Of a stretch of DNA of 64,000 nucleotides, positions 18,542 through 27,104 are shown one piece after another. Both the position numbers and the translations under genes were made by a program. Each line of letters starts with the position of its first letter. The first letter of the stretch is position 1. Where the stretch lies: positions 112,334 through 176,333 of the forward strand of contig CAVXCA010000092.1 of NCBI GenBank assembly GCA_963759955.1, in the 5' to 3' direction. The notes under the pieces are model-generated. The model was not told where the DNA came from and did not search any database. It worked only from the letters and a program-made list of their open reading frames with translations. This DNA is from Roseiarcus sp963759955 (GTDB lineage Bacteria > Pseudomonadota > Alphaproteobacteria > Rhizobiales > Beijerinckiaceae).

Positions 18542-18837
18542 GGCGAAGACTCCGGTAAGTCGTGCACTCGGAAAGAAAAATTGCGCCGGCGACAGCCTGC
18601 GCGAATTCAACGCCACAACGGCGGTCGCCGATAACGCTAGTCGTGCTCGGTCGATACACCTTGAACATAAGAAAATCGACAAATGATATATTTAAACCTT
18701 AACGCGCCATAAATCGCTATGCGCATATTTGCCGCAGTTGCTTAGAATCGATTAGGAATTACAACTTAGAAGAAGCCTAGAATTCGACTCAAATGCGAAA
18801 TGGCGGGTTGCGCCGTTTTGCGACAGGAAAGCGGTCC
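18542..18837. promoter_or_regulatory. AT-rich divergent promoter region of the carrier-protein cluster
   Basis: 296 bases between the divergent dehydrogenase and carrier-protein genes. The middle (about 18660-18790) is markedly AT-rich against its surroundings, with TATATTTAAACC at about 18687 and the near-repeats TAGAATCGA and TAGAATTCGA about 45 bases apart. It should hold both promoters and any operator. No consensus is firm enough to assign. Confidence 0.5.
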
Positions 18838-19095
18838 ATGCCCGACAGCGCGCTCGCCAACCGCTCGATCGCCGAATTGGCGCGCGAATTCGCGCCGGGT
18901 CTGCCGTTGGACCCGGCGAGCGCGCGAGACGCCAACCTGCAGGACGCCGGCCTCACTTCGATGGCGAGCGTGAAACTGATGCTGGCGATCGAAGCCGCCT
19001 TCGACATCGCGATCCCCGACGACGACCTCACGCCGGAAAGCTTCCGCTCGATCGCGACGATCGAAGCGCTGGTGGCGCGGCTGCGCGGCGGATGA
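18838..19095 (+). CDS. Carrier protein, partner of the amino acid ligase
   Basis: 85 residues, standard acyl-carrier-protein size. The modified serine is Ser41 in AGLTSMASVKL, preceded by a helix and followed by helix II (LMLAIEAAFDIAIPDDDL), the recognition helix. T-S-M replaces the usual D-S-L, a variant seen in non-fatty-acid carrier proteins. ATG 18838 was chosen over an in-frame ATG 45 bases upstream because AGGAAAG lies just before it. One base separates it from the hydrolase gene. Divergent from the ligase, so it is its likely substrate. Confidence 0.85.
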   Translation: MPDSALANRSIAELAREFAPGLPLDPASARDANLQDAGLTSMASVKLMLAIEAAFDIAIPDDDLTPESFRSIATIEALVARLRGG

Positions 19096-19096
19096 A

Positions 19097-20029
19097 ATGA
19101 GTCTCGATCGGCGCGCGCGCCGCTTCCTCGACCTCCTCGCCGCGAGCGCGCGCGAAAGCGCCGGCGCGCCCGACCTCGGGGATTTGCGGCGAGCGACCGT
19201 CGGACTGGCGGCCTTCGCGGGGCGAGCGCCCGAAGTCGAACGGCGCGACGAGTGCTTGCCCGACCACGCGCCGGCGCTGGCGCTGCGCCACTATTGCCCG
19301 CCAGGGCGAGCGGAGGCCGAACTTCCTGCGCTCGTTTATTTTCACGGCGGCGGCTGGATCTCCGGCGGCCTCGAATTGCATGACGCGCTGTGCGCGACGC
19401 TGGCGGGCAGGGGAGATTGCCGCGTCATTGCGGTGGACTATCGCCTCGCGCCCGAGCATCGCTTTCCCGCCGCGATCGAGGACGGCGTCGCGGCTCTGGG
19501 CGCGATCGGCGCCGACCCGCAGCGCTTCGGCGTCGATCCGGGCCGACTGGCGATCGGCGGCGATTCCGCGGGCGCCAATCTCGCCGTGGTCGTCGCGCGC
19601 GCCTCGGGCGCGCGGCTCGCGCTGCAGGTTCTGCTCTGCCCGGTGATGGAGCCGCTCGGCCGTACGCGCTCGCGCGAAGAGCTGGCGAGCGGCTATCTCA
19701 TCGACGAGGCGACGATGGCCCGCTACTGGGACGATTACCGTGTCGAAGGCCTCGCGCCCGACGATCCGCGCGTCGCGCCCCTGCGCGCCGACAGTTTCTC
19801 CGATCTGCCGCCGGCGCTGATCCATGTCGCCGAATTCGATCCCTTACGCGACGAGGGCGAACTCTACGCCGCGGCGCTCGCTCGCTACGGCGTTCGCGTG
19901 GCGCTGACGACTCATGCCGGGTTGATCCATCACTTCTACGGCCTGGGCGCGGTCATCCCCGCGGCGCAGGCCGCGCTGGAGCGCATCGGCGACGAGTTGC
20001 GCGAGGCGTTCGCGGGGATCGGCGGCTAA
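19097..20029 (+). CDS. Alpha/beta hydrolase, hormone-sensitive-lipase family
   Basis: 310 residues. Oxyanion-hole motif HGGGW at 83-87, nucleophile Ser157 in GGDSAGA, acid Asp in EFDPLRDEGE, and His in LIHHFYG near residue 283. This is the full triad of HSL-type carboxylesterases. It begins one base after the carrier protein, so the pair is an operon; it may release the product from the carrier arm or hydrolyse an ester intermediate. Its last four bases overlap, tail to tail, the acyl-CoA synthetase stop at 20026. Confidence 0.85.
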   Translation: MSLDRRARRFLDLLAASARESAGAPDLGDLRRATVGLAAFAGRAPEVERRDECLPDHAPALALRHYCPPGRAEAELPALVYFHGGGWISGGLELHDALCATLAGRGDCRVIAVDYRLAPEHRFPAAIEDGVAALGAIGADPQRFGVDPGRLAIGGDSAGANLAVVVARASGARLALQVLLCPVMEPLGRTRSREELASGYLIDEATMARYWDDYRVEGLAPDDPRVAPLRADSFSDLPPALIHVAEFDPLRDEGELYAAALARYGVRVALTTHAGLIHHFYGLGAVIPAAQAALERIGDELREAFAGIGG

Positions 20030-21828
20030 AACCGCATCGCTCCGCTCTCGATCGCGGCGAAGCGCGCTGCGTCGAGCGCGACATAGGCCTGGGCGTCCGC
20101 GTCGTAGACATAGAGCGGATCGCCGCCGACCCGGGCGGGGTCGAAGCCTTCATCGGCCATTTCGCGCCGTTTCGGTTTGAAGGTCGCGGTCGTTTCGAGC
20201 GAGCGCTTCACGCGCAGGAACAAAGGCCGAGCGTAACGCGGCAACGCTTCGAGCGCCCGAGCGATATCTCTAAGATCGGGCGTTGCGTCTGCGGCGATCA
20301 GCGCCATGCCGGCGCGCCCTTCGGCGCCGGGAACGGCGACGCCGTAGACGACCACTTCAGCGACGCCCGCGCAGGCGGCGAGCGCGGCGGCGACTTCTTG
20401 CGTCGCGACGTTCTCGCCTTTCCAACGAAAGGTGTCGCCGACGCGATCGACGAAATAGAAGAACCCCTCGGCGTCGCGGCGCATCAGATCGCCGGTGCGC
20501 ATCCACGCGTCGCCGGGCGCAAACACGTCGCGCAGGATTTTCTTTTCGGTGTCCTCGCGCTGCGTATAGCCCTCGAAGCGCTGCGAAGGCTCGGCGCCGA
20601 TCCGTCCCAGCGCCTCGCCGGTCTCGCCCACGGAGCAGCGCGCGCAAAATCCGCCCGGCCCGCGCCACGGCGCCTCGGCGTCGGTATCGAAGCGCGCGAG
20701 CGCGATTGGCTCGCGCATCGCCAGAAAGCTCGGGACGCGCCCGATTGCGCCGACCTTGCCCTCGACGTTGTAGAGCGTGACGTTGCCTTCGGTCGAGGCG
20801 TAGAATTCCAACACCTGCGGCGCGCCGAAGCGCGCAGCGAACGCTCGCCAGACTTCGGCGCTGAGGCCGTTGCCGCAGGCGAGGCGTAGCTTGTGCGTTT
20901 TTTCCTCGGGGCAGGGCGGGGCGGCGACGAGATAGCGGCAGAGCTCGCCGATATATTGGAACATCGTGCAGTCCCAGCGCGCGACGTCGCTCCAGAACCG
21001 GCTCGCGGAAAAGCGCTCGGCGATGAAAACCGAGCCGCCGTTGACCAGCGGCGCGCCGATCGCCGCGACGCCGCCAATGCTGTGATACATCGGCAGGCAA
21101 TCGTACATGCGGTCTTCCGCCCCCATATCGGCGAGGCCGGCGAACCAATGGCTCCAGGCGATCACGCGATGATGGCTGACGGCGGCCGCCTTGGGCAGGC
21201 CGGTGGTGCCCGAGGTGTAGATCAGCAGCGCGCGATCGGCGAGCGTCACCTGGCGTCGCTCGTCGTCGCGGAGTTCGACTCCTTCGAGGGCGTCGACGGC
21301 CATGTCGATGCGCCGCGGGTCGCGCGCCTCGCCGCCATGGCGCCAGATTTCGAGCGCGGGCGAGACGTTCGCGATCGCCTCGTTGCAAGCCTCGGCGAAT
21401 TCCTCGGCGACGATCAGCCGCCGCGCCGCAGCGACACTCAGGCAATGGGCGAGCGCCTCGCCGCCGAGATTGACGTTGACGAGCGCGACGACGGCGCCGA
21501 CCTGCGTCAGGCCGAGCCAGATGGCGAAATATTCCGGGCGATTGGCCATCATCAGGCCGATCGTCTCGCCCGGAGCGACGCCGGCGCTCAAAGCCCAGCG
21601 CGAATATTGGTTCATGCGCTGCGCGAGTGTGCGAAAGCTGAAATTTTCGCGCTCGCTCAGCAGCGCCGGCTTTTCGCCGTAACGGCGCGCCCACTCGCCG
21701 ACCGCTCGCGGCAGGATGCGTGCGGGGTCGCGAGTCGCGGCCGCGGTCGTCTCCAGAGCGTGGAGCCAGCTTTGCGCGGGCGTCGAGACTTGCGGCCGGG
21801 GCGCGCGGGCCGGCGGGCTCGCGTTCAT
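20026..21828 (-). CDS. Long-chain acyl-CoA synthetase, FATP/VLACS-like
   Basis: 600 residues from ATG 21828, which overlaps the upstream TGA (ATGA), so translation is coupled to the flavin reductase gene. AMP-binding motif YTSGTTGLPKAA at about residue 185, CLPMYHSIGG, EFYASTEGNVTLYN (characteristic of the fatty-acid-transport-protein/very-long-chain branch), RTGDLMRRDAEGFFYFVDRVGDTFRWKGENVAT, and KPKRRE near the C-terminus carrying the lid Lys. Activates a fatty acid with ATP and CoA. Last gene of the metY-metA-reductase-synthetase run, facing the esterase. Likely supplies the acyl partner for the carrier-protein cluster; that link is inferred. Confidence 0.85.
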   Translation of the reverse strand: MNASPPARAPRPQVSTPAQSWLHALETTAAATRDPARILPRAVGEWARRYGEKPALLSERENFSFRTLAQRMNQYSRWALSAGVAPGETIGLMMANRPEYFAIWLGLTQVGAVVALVNVNLGGEALAHCLSVAAARRLIVAEEFAEACNEAIANVSPALEIWRHGGEARDPRRIDMAVDALEGVELRDDERRQVTLADRALLIYTSGTTGLPKAAAVSHHRVIAWSHWFAGLADMGAEDRMYDCLPMYHSIGGVAAIGAPLVNGGSVFIAERFSASRFWSDVARWDCTMFQYIGELCRYLVAAPPCPEEKTHKLRLACGNGLSAEVWRAFAARFGAPQVLEFYASTEGNVTLYNVEGKVGAIGRVPSFLAMREPIALARFDTDAEAPWRGPGGFCARCSVGETGEALGRIGAEPSQRFEGYTQREDTEKKILRDVFAPGDAWMRTGDLMRRDAEGFFYFVDRVGDTFRWKGENVATQEVAAALAACAGVAEVVVYGVAVPGAEGRAGMALIAADATPDLRDIARALEALPRYARPLFLRVKRSLETTATFKPKRREMADEGFDPARVGGDPLYVYDADAQAYVALDAARFAAIESGAMRF

Positions 21829-22370
21829 TCCAACGTCTCGTAACGGCTGCGCCAATGGGCGAGCGCGGGGCCGTGGCCGCCGCGGCGCACCGCGAGCGCC
21901 GCGCCGATGACGATGGCGTGGCTATGGCGCTCGATGATGTCCTCGACGCGGCAATCGATGCCGACGAGCGCGTCGCTGAGCAGCGGCGCGCCGGTGACGA
22001 GCGTCACCCATTCGCCGTGGGAAAAGCGCGCGACCCCCCCGACGCCGCCGCGTCCGGCGAACCGATCGGCCAAAGAGCGTTGCTGGGCGCCGAGAATGTT
22101 GATGGCGAAAGCGCCGCGCTCGCGCAGGCGCGCGAACGTCGCGGCGGCGCGGTTGAGGCAGACGACGAGCGAAGGCGGGGTCAGCGAAAGCGAGGCCACC
22201 GCCGTGACCGTGCAGCCCGCGCGCGACTCTCCTTCGCCGCAGGTGACGATGGCGACGCCGGAGGCGAATTCGCGCATCGCCAATCGAAAGGCCGCGCCGT
22301 CGCCGTCGTCCGGCGCGGCGTTCATCGGATAGGCTTCGTCATTGCGCCGCGGGCTTTCCAGACAGTCCAT
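21825..22370 (-). CDS. Flavin reductase-like domain protein
   Basis: 181 residues. FMN-binding split-barrel of the flavin reductase family: FASGVAIVTC near the start, TVTAVASLSLTPPSLVVCLN, FAINILGAQQRSLADRFAG, and HSHAIVIGAA near the end. Such proteins use NAD(P)H to reduce FMN for a partner monooxygenase or dehydrogenase. A possible partner is the acyl-CoA dehydrogenase-like flavoprotein of the cluster. ATG 22370 has AAGGG at a suitable distance. It sits 12 bases after metA and overlaps the synthetase, so it belongs to that operon. Confidence 0.8.
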   Translation of the reverse strand: MDCLESPRRNDEAYPMNAAPDDGDGAAFRLAMREFASGVAIVTCGEGESRAGCTVTAVASLSLTPPSLVVCLNRAAATFARLRERGAFAINILGAQQRSLADRFAGRGGVGGVARFSHGEWVTLVTGAPLLSDALVGIDCRVEDIIERHSHAIVIGAALAVRRGGHGPALAHWRSRYETLE

Positions 22371-22382
22371 GGGTTCGCCCTT

Positions 22383-23417
22383 CTAGCCGCCCCACCGGGC
22401 CACGGCAAACGACGTCGCGTCGCGCGCCGCCTTGCGGCATGCGAGGAGGGAGAGCCAATTGCCGAAGAGCCGCACGCCCGCGGCGCGCCAAGGCGTCTGA
22501 TCGAGCGCGAGCGCTTCGCGGGGGAACGCCGCGGCGAGATCGGCGCTCGGCGCCGTCAAGGCCCGCTCGGTGAAATCCGCCAAGGCCGCCGCGATCTGCG
22601 GTGGGAAATAATGCGCGGGCAAAGGCGGCGCCGCCGACGTCTCGCCGCGCAGGAAGCGCAGCATGTCGCGTCGGTATTCGCGCGCGAGCGTGTCGGCGTC
22701 GTATTCGGGATGGCCCTGCAAGAAGACCATGAGGCTCTCGGCCTGCTTGATGAACAGATCGACGCCCGATTCCGGCGATCGCGCGAGAATGCGATAGCCC
22801 TTTGCGACGAGTTCCGCTTCATCGAGGCCGTTGTGGCGCGAGTGCGGGGTCACGAACTCGGCGTCGAGATCCGCGACGAGGTCGTGGCGCGCGACGAGCT
22901 GAACCGCGTAGACGCCGGAGCACTTGGCGGGTAGGGGGCGACGGACGATTCCGTCGCGCTGGAGCACGCCGGCGTGCGCCGCCAGACACGAAAGCAGCGT
23001 CGAGATGGTGTGCGCATCGGCCCAGTCGAGGACGAAGCCGAGTTCGTTCCAGAAAGGCTCCTGTCGCAGGTCAGGCGCGCGCGGTTCGGCGCCGGTGAGA
23101 ATGAGCGCGTCCTGAGGCTGGGTCTTGAGGGCGCGCGCCGCGCGATAGTCCTCGGCCATCGCCCGTCGCGCCTCGCTCGCGCGCGGCAGCGTTTCCAGCT
23201 CGAACAGGCGCAGGCGCACGTCGAAATCGCCGCTCGCCTCTTCGAGCAGCCGTGCGAATTGGCGCTGCGTCGTCGCGACGGCGCTGTCCGGCATGGCGTT
23301 GACGAGACCGATTTCGAGCCGCTTGCCGCGATCGCCGAACGAGCCGCGACGCGTGCGACGTTCGCGCAGATTGGCGACGTCCGGGAAGAGGGGAGGGCGC
23401 TCGATGGCGATCGGCAC
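22383..23417 (-). CDS. metA: Homoserine O-acyltransferase, MetA family
   Basis: 344 residues, longer than the usual 300-310 of MetA at both ends. Glutamine-amidotransferase-like fold: IGLVNAMPDSAVATTQRQFARLL, ILTGAEPR, then Cys144 in LLSCLAAHAG at the position of the acyl-enzyme Cys, TPHSRHN, and FLQGHPEYD bearing the His-x-x-Glu pair. Transfers acetyl or succinyl to homoserine; which one cannot be read here. Six bases downstream of metY, which would use O-acetylhomoserine, so acetyl is favoured. The divergent extra length leaves a paralogue acting on another hydroxy amino acid possible. Confidence 0.8.
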   Translation of the reverse strand: MPIAIERPPLFPDVANLRERRTRRGSFGDRGKRLEIGLVNAMPDSAVATTQRQFARLLEEASGDFDVRLRLFELETLPRASEARRAMAEDYRAARALKTQPQDALILTGAEPRAPDLRQEPFWNELGFVLDWADAHTISTLLSCLAAHAGVLQRDGIVRRPLPAKCSGVYAVQLVARHDLVADLDAEFVTPHSRHNGLDEAELVAKGYRILARSPESGVDLFIKQAESLMVFLQGHPEYDADTLAREYRRDMLRFLRGETSAAPPLPAHYFPPQIAAALADFTERALTAPSADLAAAFPREALALDQTPWRAAGVRLFGNWLSLLACRKAARDATSFAVARWGG

Positions 23418-23423
23418 GGGCGG

Positions 23424-24722
23424 CTACTCCGCCGTGTGCGGGCGGCGCCCGTAAGCGGCGCGCAAAGCCTGGTCGAGATCCTCGATGATGTCGTCGATAT
23501 GTTCGAGGCCGACGCTGAGGCGGATCGTCTCGGGATGAATGCCTGCTTTTCTCTGCTCCTCTGCGGTCATCTGACGATGGGTGGTCGAGGCGGGATGACA
23601 GCACAGCGAGCGCGCGTCGCCGATATTGACGAGCCGCTTGACGAGGCGAAGCGCATCGTAGAACGCCTTGGCCGCCTCCAGGCCGCCCTCGACGCCGAAC
23701 GTGATGAGGGACGACGCGCGGCCGCCGAGATATTTTTGCACCAGCGCGTAATAGGGACTGTCGGAAAAGCCCGCATATCTGACCCAGGCGACACGCGGGT
23801 CGGCGCGCAGGAATTCGGCGACGCCGCGGCCGTTTTCGACGTGGCGCTGCACGCGCAACGCGACCGTCTCGATGCCCAGCAACAGCAGAAATGCGCTCAT
23901 CGGCGCGATGACGGCGCCGGTGGTGCGCTGATAGACGCCGCGCGCGCGCGCGATAAAGGCCTTGGCGCCGAAGCGTTCGGCATAGACCAGGCCATGGTAG
24001 GATTCCTCGGGCTCGCTGAACTGGGGGAAGCGCTTGGCTTGCGCCGTCCAGTCGAACGCCCCGCTGTCGACGATGGCGCCGCCCATCGCGGCGCCGTGGC
24101 CACCCATGAATTTGGTCAGCGAATGAACGACGATGTCGGCCCCGTGCGCGATCGGGCGCAACAGGATCGGCGTCGCGACGGTGTTGTCGACGATCAGGGG
24201 AACGCCGCGTTCGTGCGCGACTTTGGCGATCGCCTCGATGTCGCAGACGTTGCCGGCGGGATTGCCGATCAATTCGCAGAACACCGCGCGCGTCGTCTCG
24301 TCGATCAGGGGCGCGATGTCCTCTGGGCGTTCGCTCCTGGCGAAACGCGCTTCGACGCCGTTGCGGCGCAAGATGTGAGCGAGCAACGTGTGCGTCGTGC
24401 CGTAGAGCGTGGGCGGCGCGACGATATTGCCGCCGCGATCGGCGAGGGTGAGGAAGGCGTAGGCGAGGGCGGCCTGGCCGGAGGCGACCGCGAGCGCGGC
24501 GACGCCGCCTTCCAGCTGCGCGACGCGCTTCTCAAGGATGTCGGCGGTCGGATTGGAGACGCGGCTGTAGCGAAAGCCTTCGACTTCGAGATTGAACAAC
24601 GCCGCGGCCTGGTCGGCGCTCTCGAATTCGTAGGCGACATTCTGATAGATCGGCGGCGCGACGGCTTTGGTCGTGGGGTCGTGATCGAAACCGCCGTGAA
24701 TGGAAATGGTCTCGCTTCGCAT
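23424..24722 (-). CDS. metY: O-acetylhomoserine sulfhydrylase-type enzyme
   Basis: 432 residues from ATG 24722; an in-frame upstream extension to 24821 lacks conserved sequence. PLP enzyme of the Cys/Met metabolism family that makes homocysteine from O-acetylhomoserine and sulfide. Seen: HGGFDHDPTTKAVAPPIYQ, YSRVSNPT, VASGQAALAYAF, the PLP lysine in VVHSLTKFMGGHG, and the C-terminal RLSVGLEHIDDIIEDL. The long insert and GIETVALRVQRH match the large O-acetylhomoserine branch. Operon with metA. No SAM-II riboswitch could be recognised in the 170-base leader. Confidence 0.9.
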   Translation of the reverse strand: MRSETISIHGGFDHDPTTKAVAPPIYQNVAYEFESADQAAALFNLEVEGFRYSRVSNPTADILEKRVAQLEGGVAALAVASGQAALAYAFLTLADRGGNIVAPPTLYGTTHTLLAHILRRNGVEARFARSERPEDIAPLIDETTRAVFCELIGNPAGNVCDIEAIAKVAHERGVPLIVDNTVATPILLRPIAHGADIVVHSLTKFMGGHGAAMGGAIVDSGAFDWTAQAKRFPQFSEPEESYHGLVYAERFGAKAFIARARGVYQRTTGAVIAPMSAFLLLLGIETVALRVQRHVENGRGVAEFLRADPRVAWVRYAGFSDSPYYALVQKYLGGRASSLITFGVEGGLEAAKAFYDALRLVKRLVNIGDARSLCCHPASTTHRQMTAEEQRKAGIHPETIRLSVGLEHIDDIIEDLDQALRAAYGRRPHTAE

Positions 24723-24855
24723 GGGCCCGCCTCGGCGCGCTCGCGGCGAAAGACAAAAGCGCGTCTCGACGCCAAGCGACGACCTGGCAGAGTTGCGCGC
24801 AATCGCTCGCATTTTCAACAATTGCGAGCCGACGATCGCGCGTTAGCGTTAAGGA

Positions 24856-24876
24856 TTCATCGCCCGCTGCGATGAA
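24856..24876 (-). terminator. Hairpin between the MFS gene and metY
   Basis: Seven-base perfect stem TTCATCG/CGATGAA around a seven-base loop, 15 bases after the MFS stop on the same strand. The U-tract is poor, so this is a weak or Rho-assisted terminator or a leader hairpin of metY. Confidence 0.35.
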
Positions 24877-24890
24877 ACACAGTTAAGAAC

Positions 24891-26177
24891 TCACGCCGGA
24901 GCGCGCGCCGCCGCTGCGACCGATACGGAGCGCTTTTCGATCAGCCAGACCAGCGAAGCGGCGACGAGGCACAGCGCGCCGGCGACGTAGAAAGCGGGCA
25001 GGTAGCTTTGCAGCACGCTGCGGGTATAGCCCGCGCCGTAGGCGGCGAACGAGGCGCCGATCATGTGTGCGGCGAAAATCCAGCCGAACGCGACGCCGGC
25101 GCGCTCGCGGCCGAAAACCTGCGCGGTCAGGCGAATGGTCGGCGGCACCGTGGCGACCCAGTCGAGACCATAGAAGGCGGCGAACAGCGACAGGCCGTAG
25201 ATCGAAAAGGACGAGCCGGGCAGATAGAGCAGCGACAGGCCGCGCAGCCCGTAATAGAAGAACAGCAGGGCGCGATTGTCGAAACGGTCCGACAGCCATC
25301 CCGAGCCGATCGTGCCGACGAAATCGAACATTCCCATCATCGCCAGCGTCGAAGCCGCCGCGACGGCGCCGACGTCGAAATCCGCGCACAATGCGATGAA
25401 GTGCGTCTGGATGAGCCCGTTGGTGCTCAGGCCGCAGACGAACATCGTCGCGGCGAGGATCCAGAACGCCCCGCTGCCCGAGATTTCGCCGAGCACGGCG
25501 AGCGGGCCGCCGGCGGCGGGCTCGACGTCCGGCGCGTTTCTGCCGCTTTCGCCATAGGGCGCCAATCCGACGTCGGATGGGCGATCGGCCATGAACAGCA
25601 GGACGGCCGCCCCCGCGACTGCGAGGCCGATCAAAGTCGGCGCCAGGGCGACGCGCCAGCCGTGACTCTGCTCGATCCAGGCCGCGAGTGGCAGGAAAAG
25701 CAGTTGCCCGGTCGCCGAACTCGCGGTGAGGATGCCGAGCACGAGCCCCCGACGTTCCGAAAACCAGCGCGTCGCCACGATCGCGCTCATCACCAGCGCG
25801 GTGAGGCCGGTGCCCAAGCCGACCACGATCCCCCAGAGCAGGACGAGATGCCAGATCTGGGTCATTTTCAGCGCCAGCAGCAGGCCGACCCCAATGAGAG
25901 CCACCGCGCTCAGAATCGCGCGGCGCAAGCCGTAGCGATCGATCAACGATGCCGCGAAGGGCGCCATCAGTCCGTAGAGCAGGATGCGCACCGCCACCGC
26001 GCCGGAAATCTGTTCGGTGGTCCAGCCGAATTCGCGGTTCAGCGGCAAAATCAGCGCTCCGGGCAGGCTCATCGCGCCGGAGGTCACGAGGGTGGTCACA
26101 AAGGTGACCGCAACCACCACCCAACCGTAATGAAGCCCAAAACGCGAGAAACGCAGCGCCAAAGCCTTGGCCAGCAT
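24891..26177 (-). CDS. MFS transporter
   Basis: 428 residues with twelve predicted hydrophobic segments in two halves. Residues 16-35 form the first helix (YGWVVVAVTFVTTLVTSGAM) and the A-motif-like loop reads SLIDRYGLRRA, repeated in the second half as GWLSDRFDNRA. The family exports or imports small organic anions, amino acids or drugs. The gene precedes metY on the same strand with a 168-base gap, so co-regulation is possible but not shown. Substrate unknown. Confidence 0.85.
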   Translation of the reverse strand: MLAKALALRFSRFGLHYGWVVVAVTFVTTLVTSGAMSLPGALILPLNREFGWTTEQISGAVAVRILLYGLMAPFAASLIDRYGLRRAILSAVALIGVGLLLALKMTQIWHLVLLWGIVVGLGTGLTALVMSAIVATRWFSERRGLVLGILTASSATGQLLFLPLAAWIEQSHGWRVALAPTLIGLAVAGAAVLLFMADRPSDVGLAPYGESGRNAPDVEPAAGGPLAVLGEISGSGAFWILAATMFVCGLSTNGLIQTHFIALCADFDVGAVAAASTLAMMGMFDFVGTIGSGWLSDRFDNRALLFFYYGLRGLSLLYLPGSSFSIYGLSLFAAFYGLDWVATVPPTIRLTAQVFGRERAGVAFGWIFAAHMIGASFAAYGAGYTRSVLQSYLPAFYVAGALCLVAASLVWLIEKRSVSVAAAARAPA

Positions 26178-26326
26178 GCACAGTCCTTTCTCGCGAATTG
26201 CGGCGCCCGGCGCAACCCCTCTCGGCGCCGCCGCGTCCCTGGGAAATGATAGCCTGCGGCGCCGATGTCAACCGGCGCGCGCCGCGGCGGTTCGACGCCG
26301 CCCGTGCGGCGGAGCGCGCGCTCTAC

Positions 26327-27104
26327 TCAGGCGAGCGCGATCGCGGCCACCAGCCTGCCGTAATCGGGCTCGTTGCGATGGGTGGCGCGGCGGTAGCTGA
26401 AGAACCGTTCCTCGTCGGCGTAGGTGTCGAGGCCGAGATCCTGGAAGCGACCGACGCCGGCGCGCTCAGCGCGTTGTGCAATATACGCGTGCAGGTCGAA
26501 CATCGCGCGCTCGGCGTTGACGCTGGGAGCGAAGAAGCGCGCCGAATTCGGCGTCGGCCGCGGCGAATGCGGCGACGAATTCGGGGCCGACCTCGTAAGA
26601 GCTTTGCGCGATGCAGGGGCCGAGCGCGGCGCTGACGCGTTCGGGCTTCGCCCCGAGCCGGGCCATCGCCTCGACCGTCGCCTCGATCACGCCGAAGAGC
26701 GCGCCCTTCCAGCCGGCGTGCGCCGCTCCGATGACGCGCGCTTCAGGGTCAGCGAACAGGATCATGCCGCAATCCGCGCCGGTGACGCCGAGGCCGAGGC
26801 CCGGCGTCGCGGTGACGAGCGCGTCGCAACGCGGGCGCGCCTCGGGCGCGAAGGGAGTGGAAATCGTCGCGACGTCGGGCGAATGGACCTGAAAGGGAAT
26901 GGCCAGTCGGTCGGAAGCGAGGCCAAGCGCCGCCTCCATGCGCGCGCGATTGTCGCGCACGGCATCGGGTTCGTCGCGCGAACCGGTTCCGCCGTTGAGG
27001 GACGCGTAGACGCCGGTCGAAACGCCGCCCCGCCGGGTAAAGAATGCGTGCGCGAGGCCGGGCGCCGCGAGCGCCTCGGCCGAGAGGAATTCAGCGAGGG
27101 TCAC
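26327..27104 (-). pseudogene. pgeF: Polyphenol oxidase/purine nucleosidase (YfiH/PgeF), frameshifted
   Basis: Starts at GTG 27104 in a GTGA overlap with midA. Conserved residues of the laccase-domain family are present: VHSPDV, TGADCGM, AAHAGWKGAL, the His-Cys-His metal site. After EFGA an extra base (G on plus at about 26537) shifts the frame, and the product would end 63 codons early at 26466. Removing it gives FFAPSVNAERAMFDLHAYIAQR and RFFSYRRATHRNEPDYGR to TGA at 26327, 258 residues. The lost part includes the C-terminal Arg/Asp segment of the family. Real lesion or assembly error. Confidence 0.8.

Noticed and set aside
24723..24890. SAM-II riboswitch ahead of metY
   Set aside because: The leader was read for the pseudoknot core and conserved loops and does not contain them; only a simple hairpin is present.
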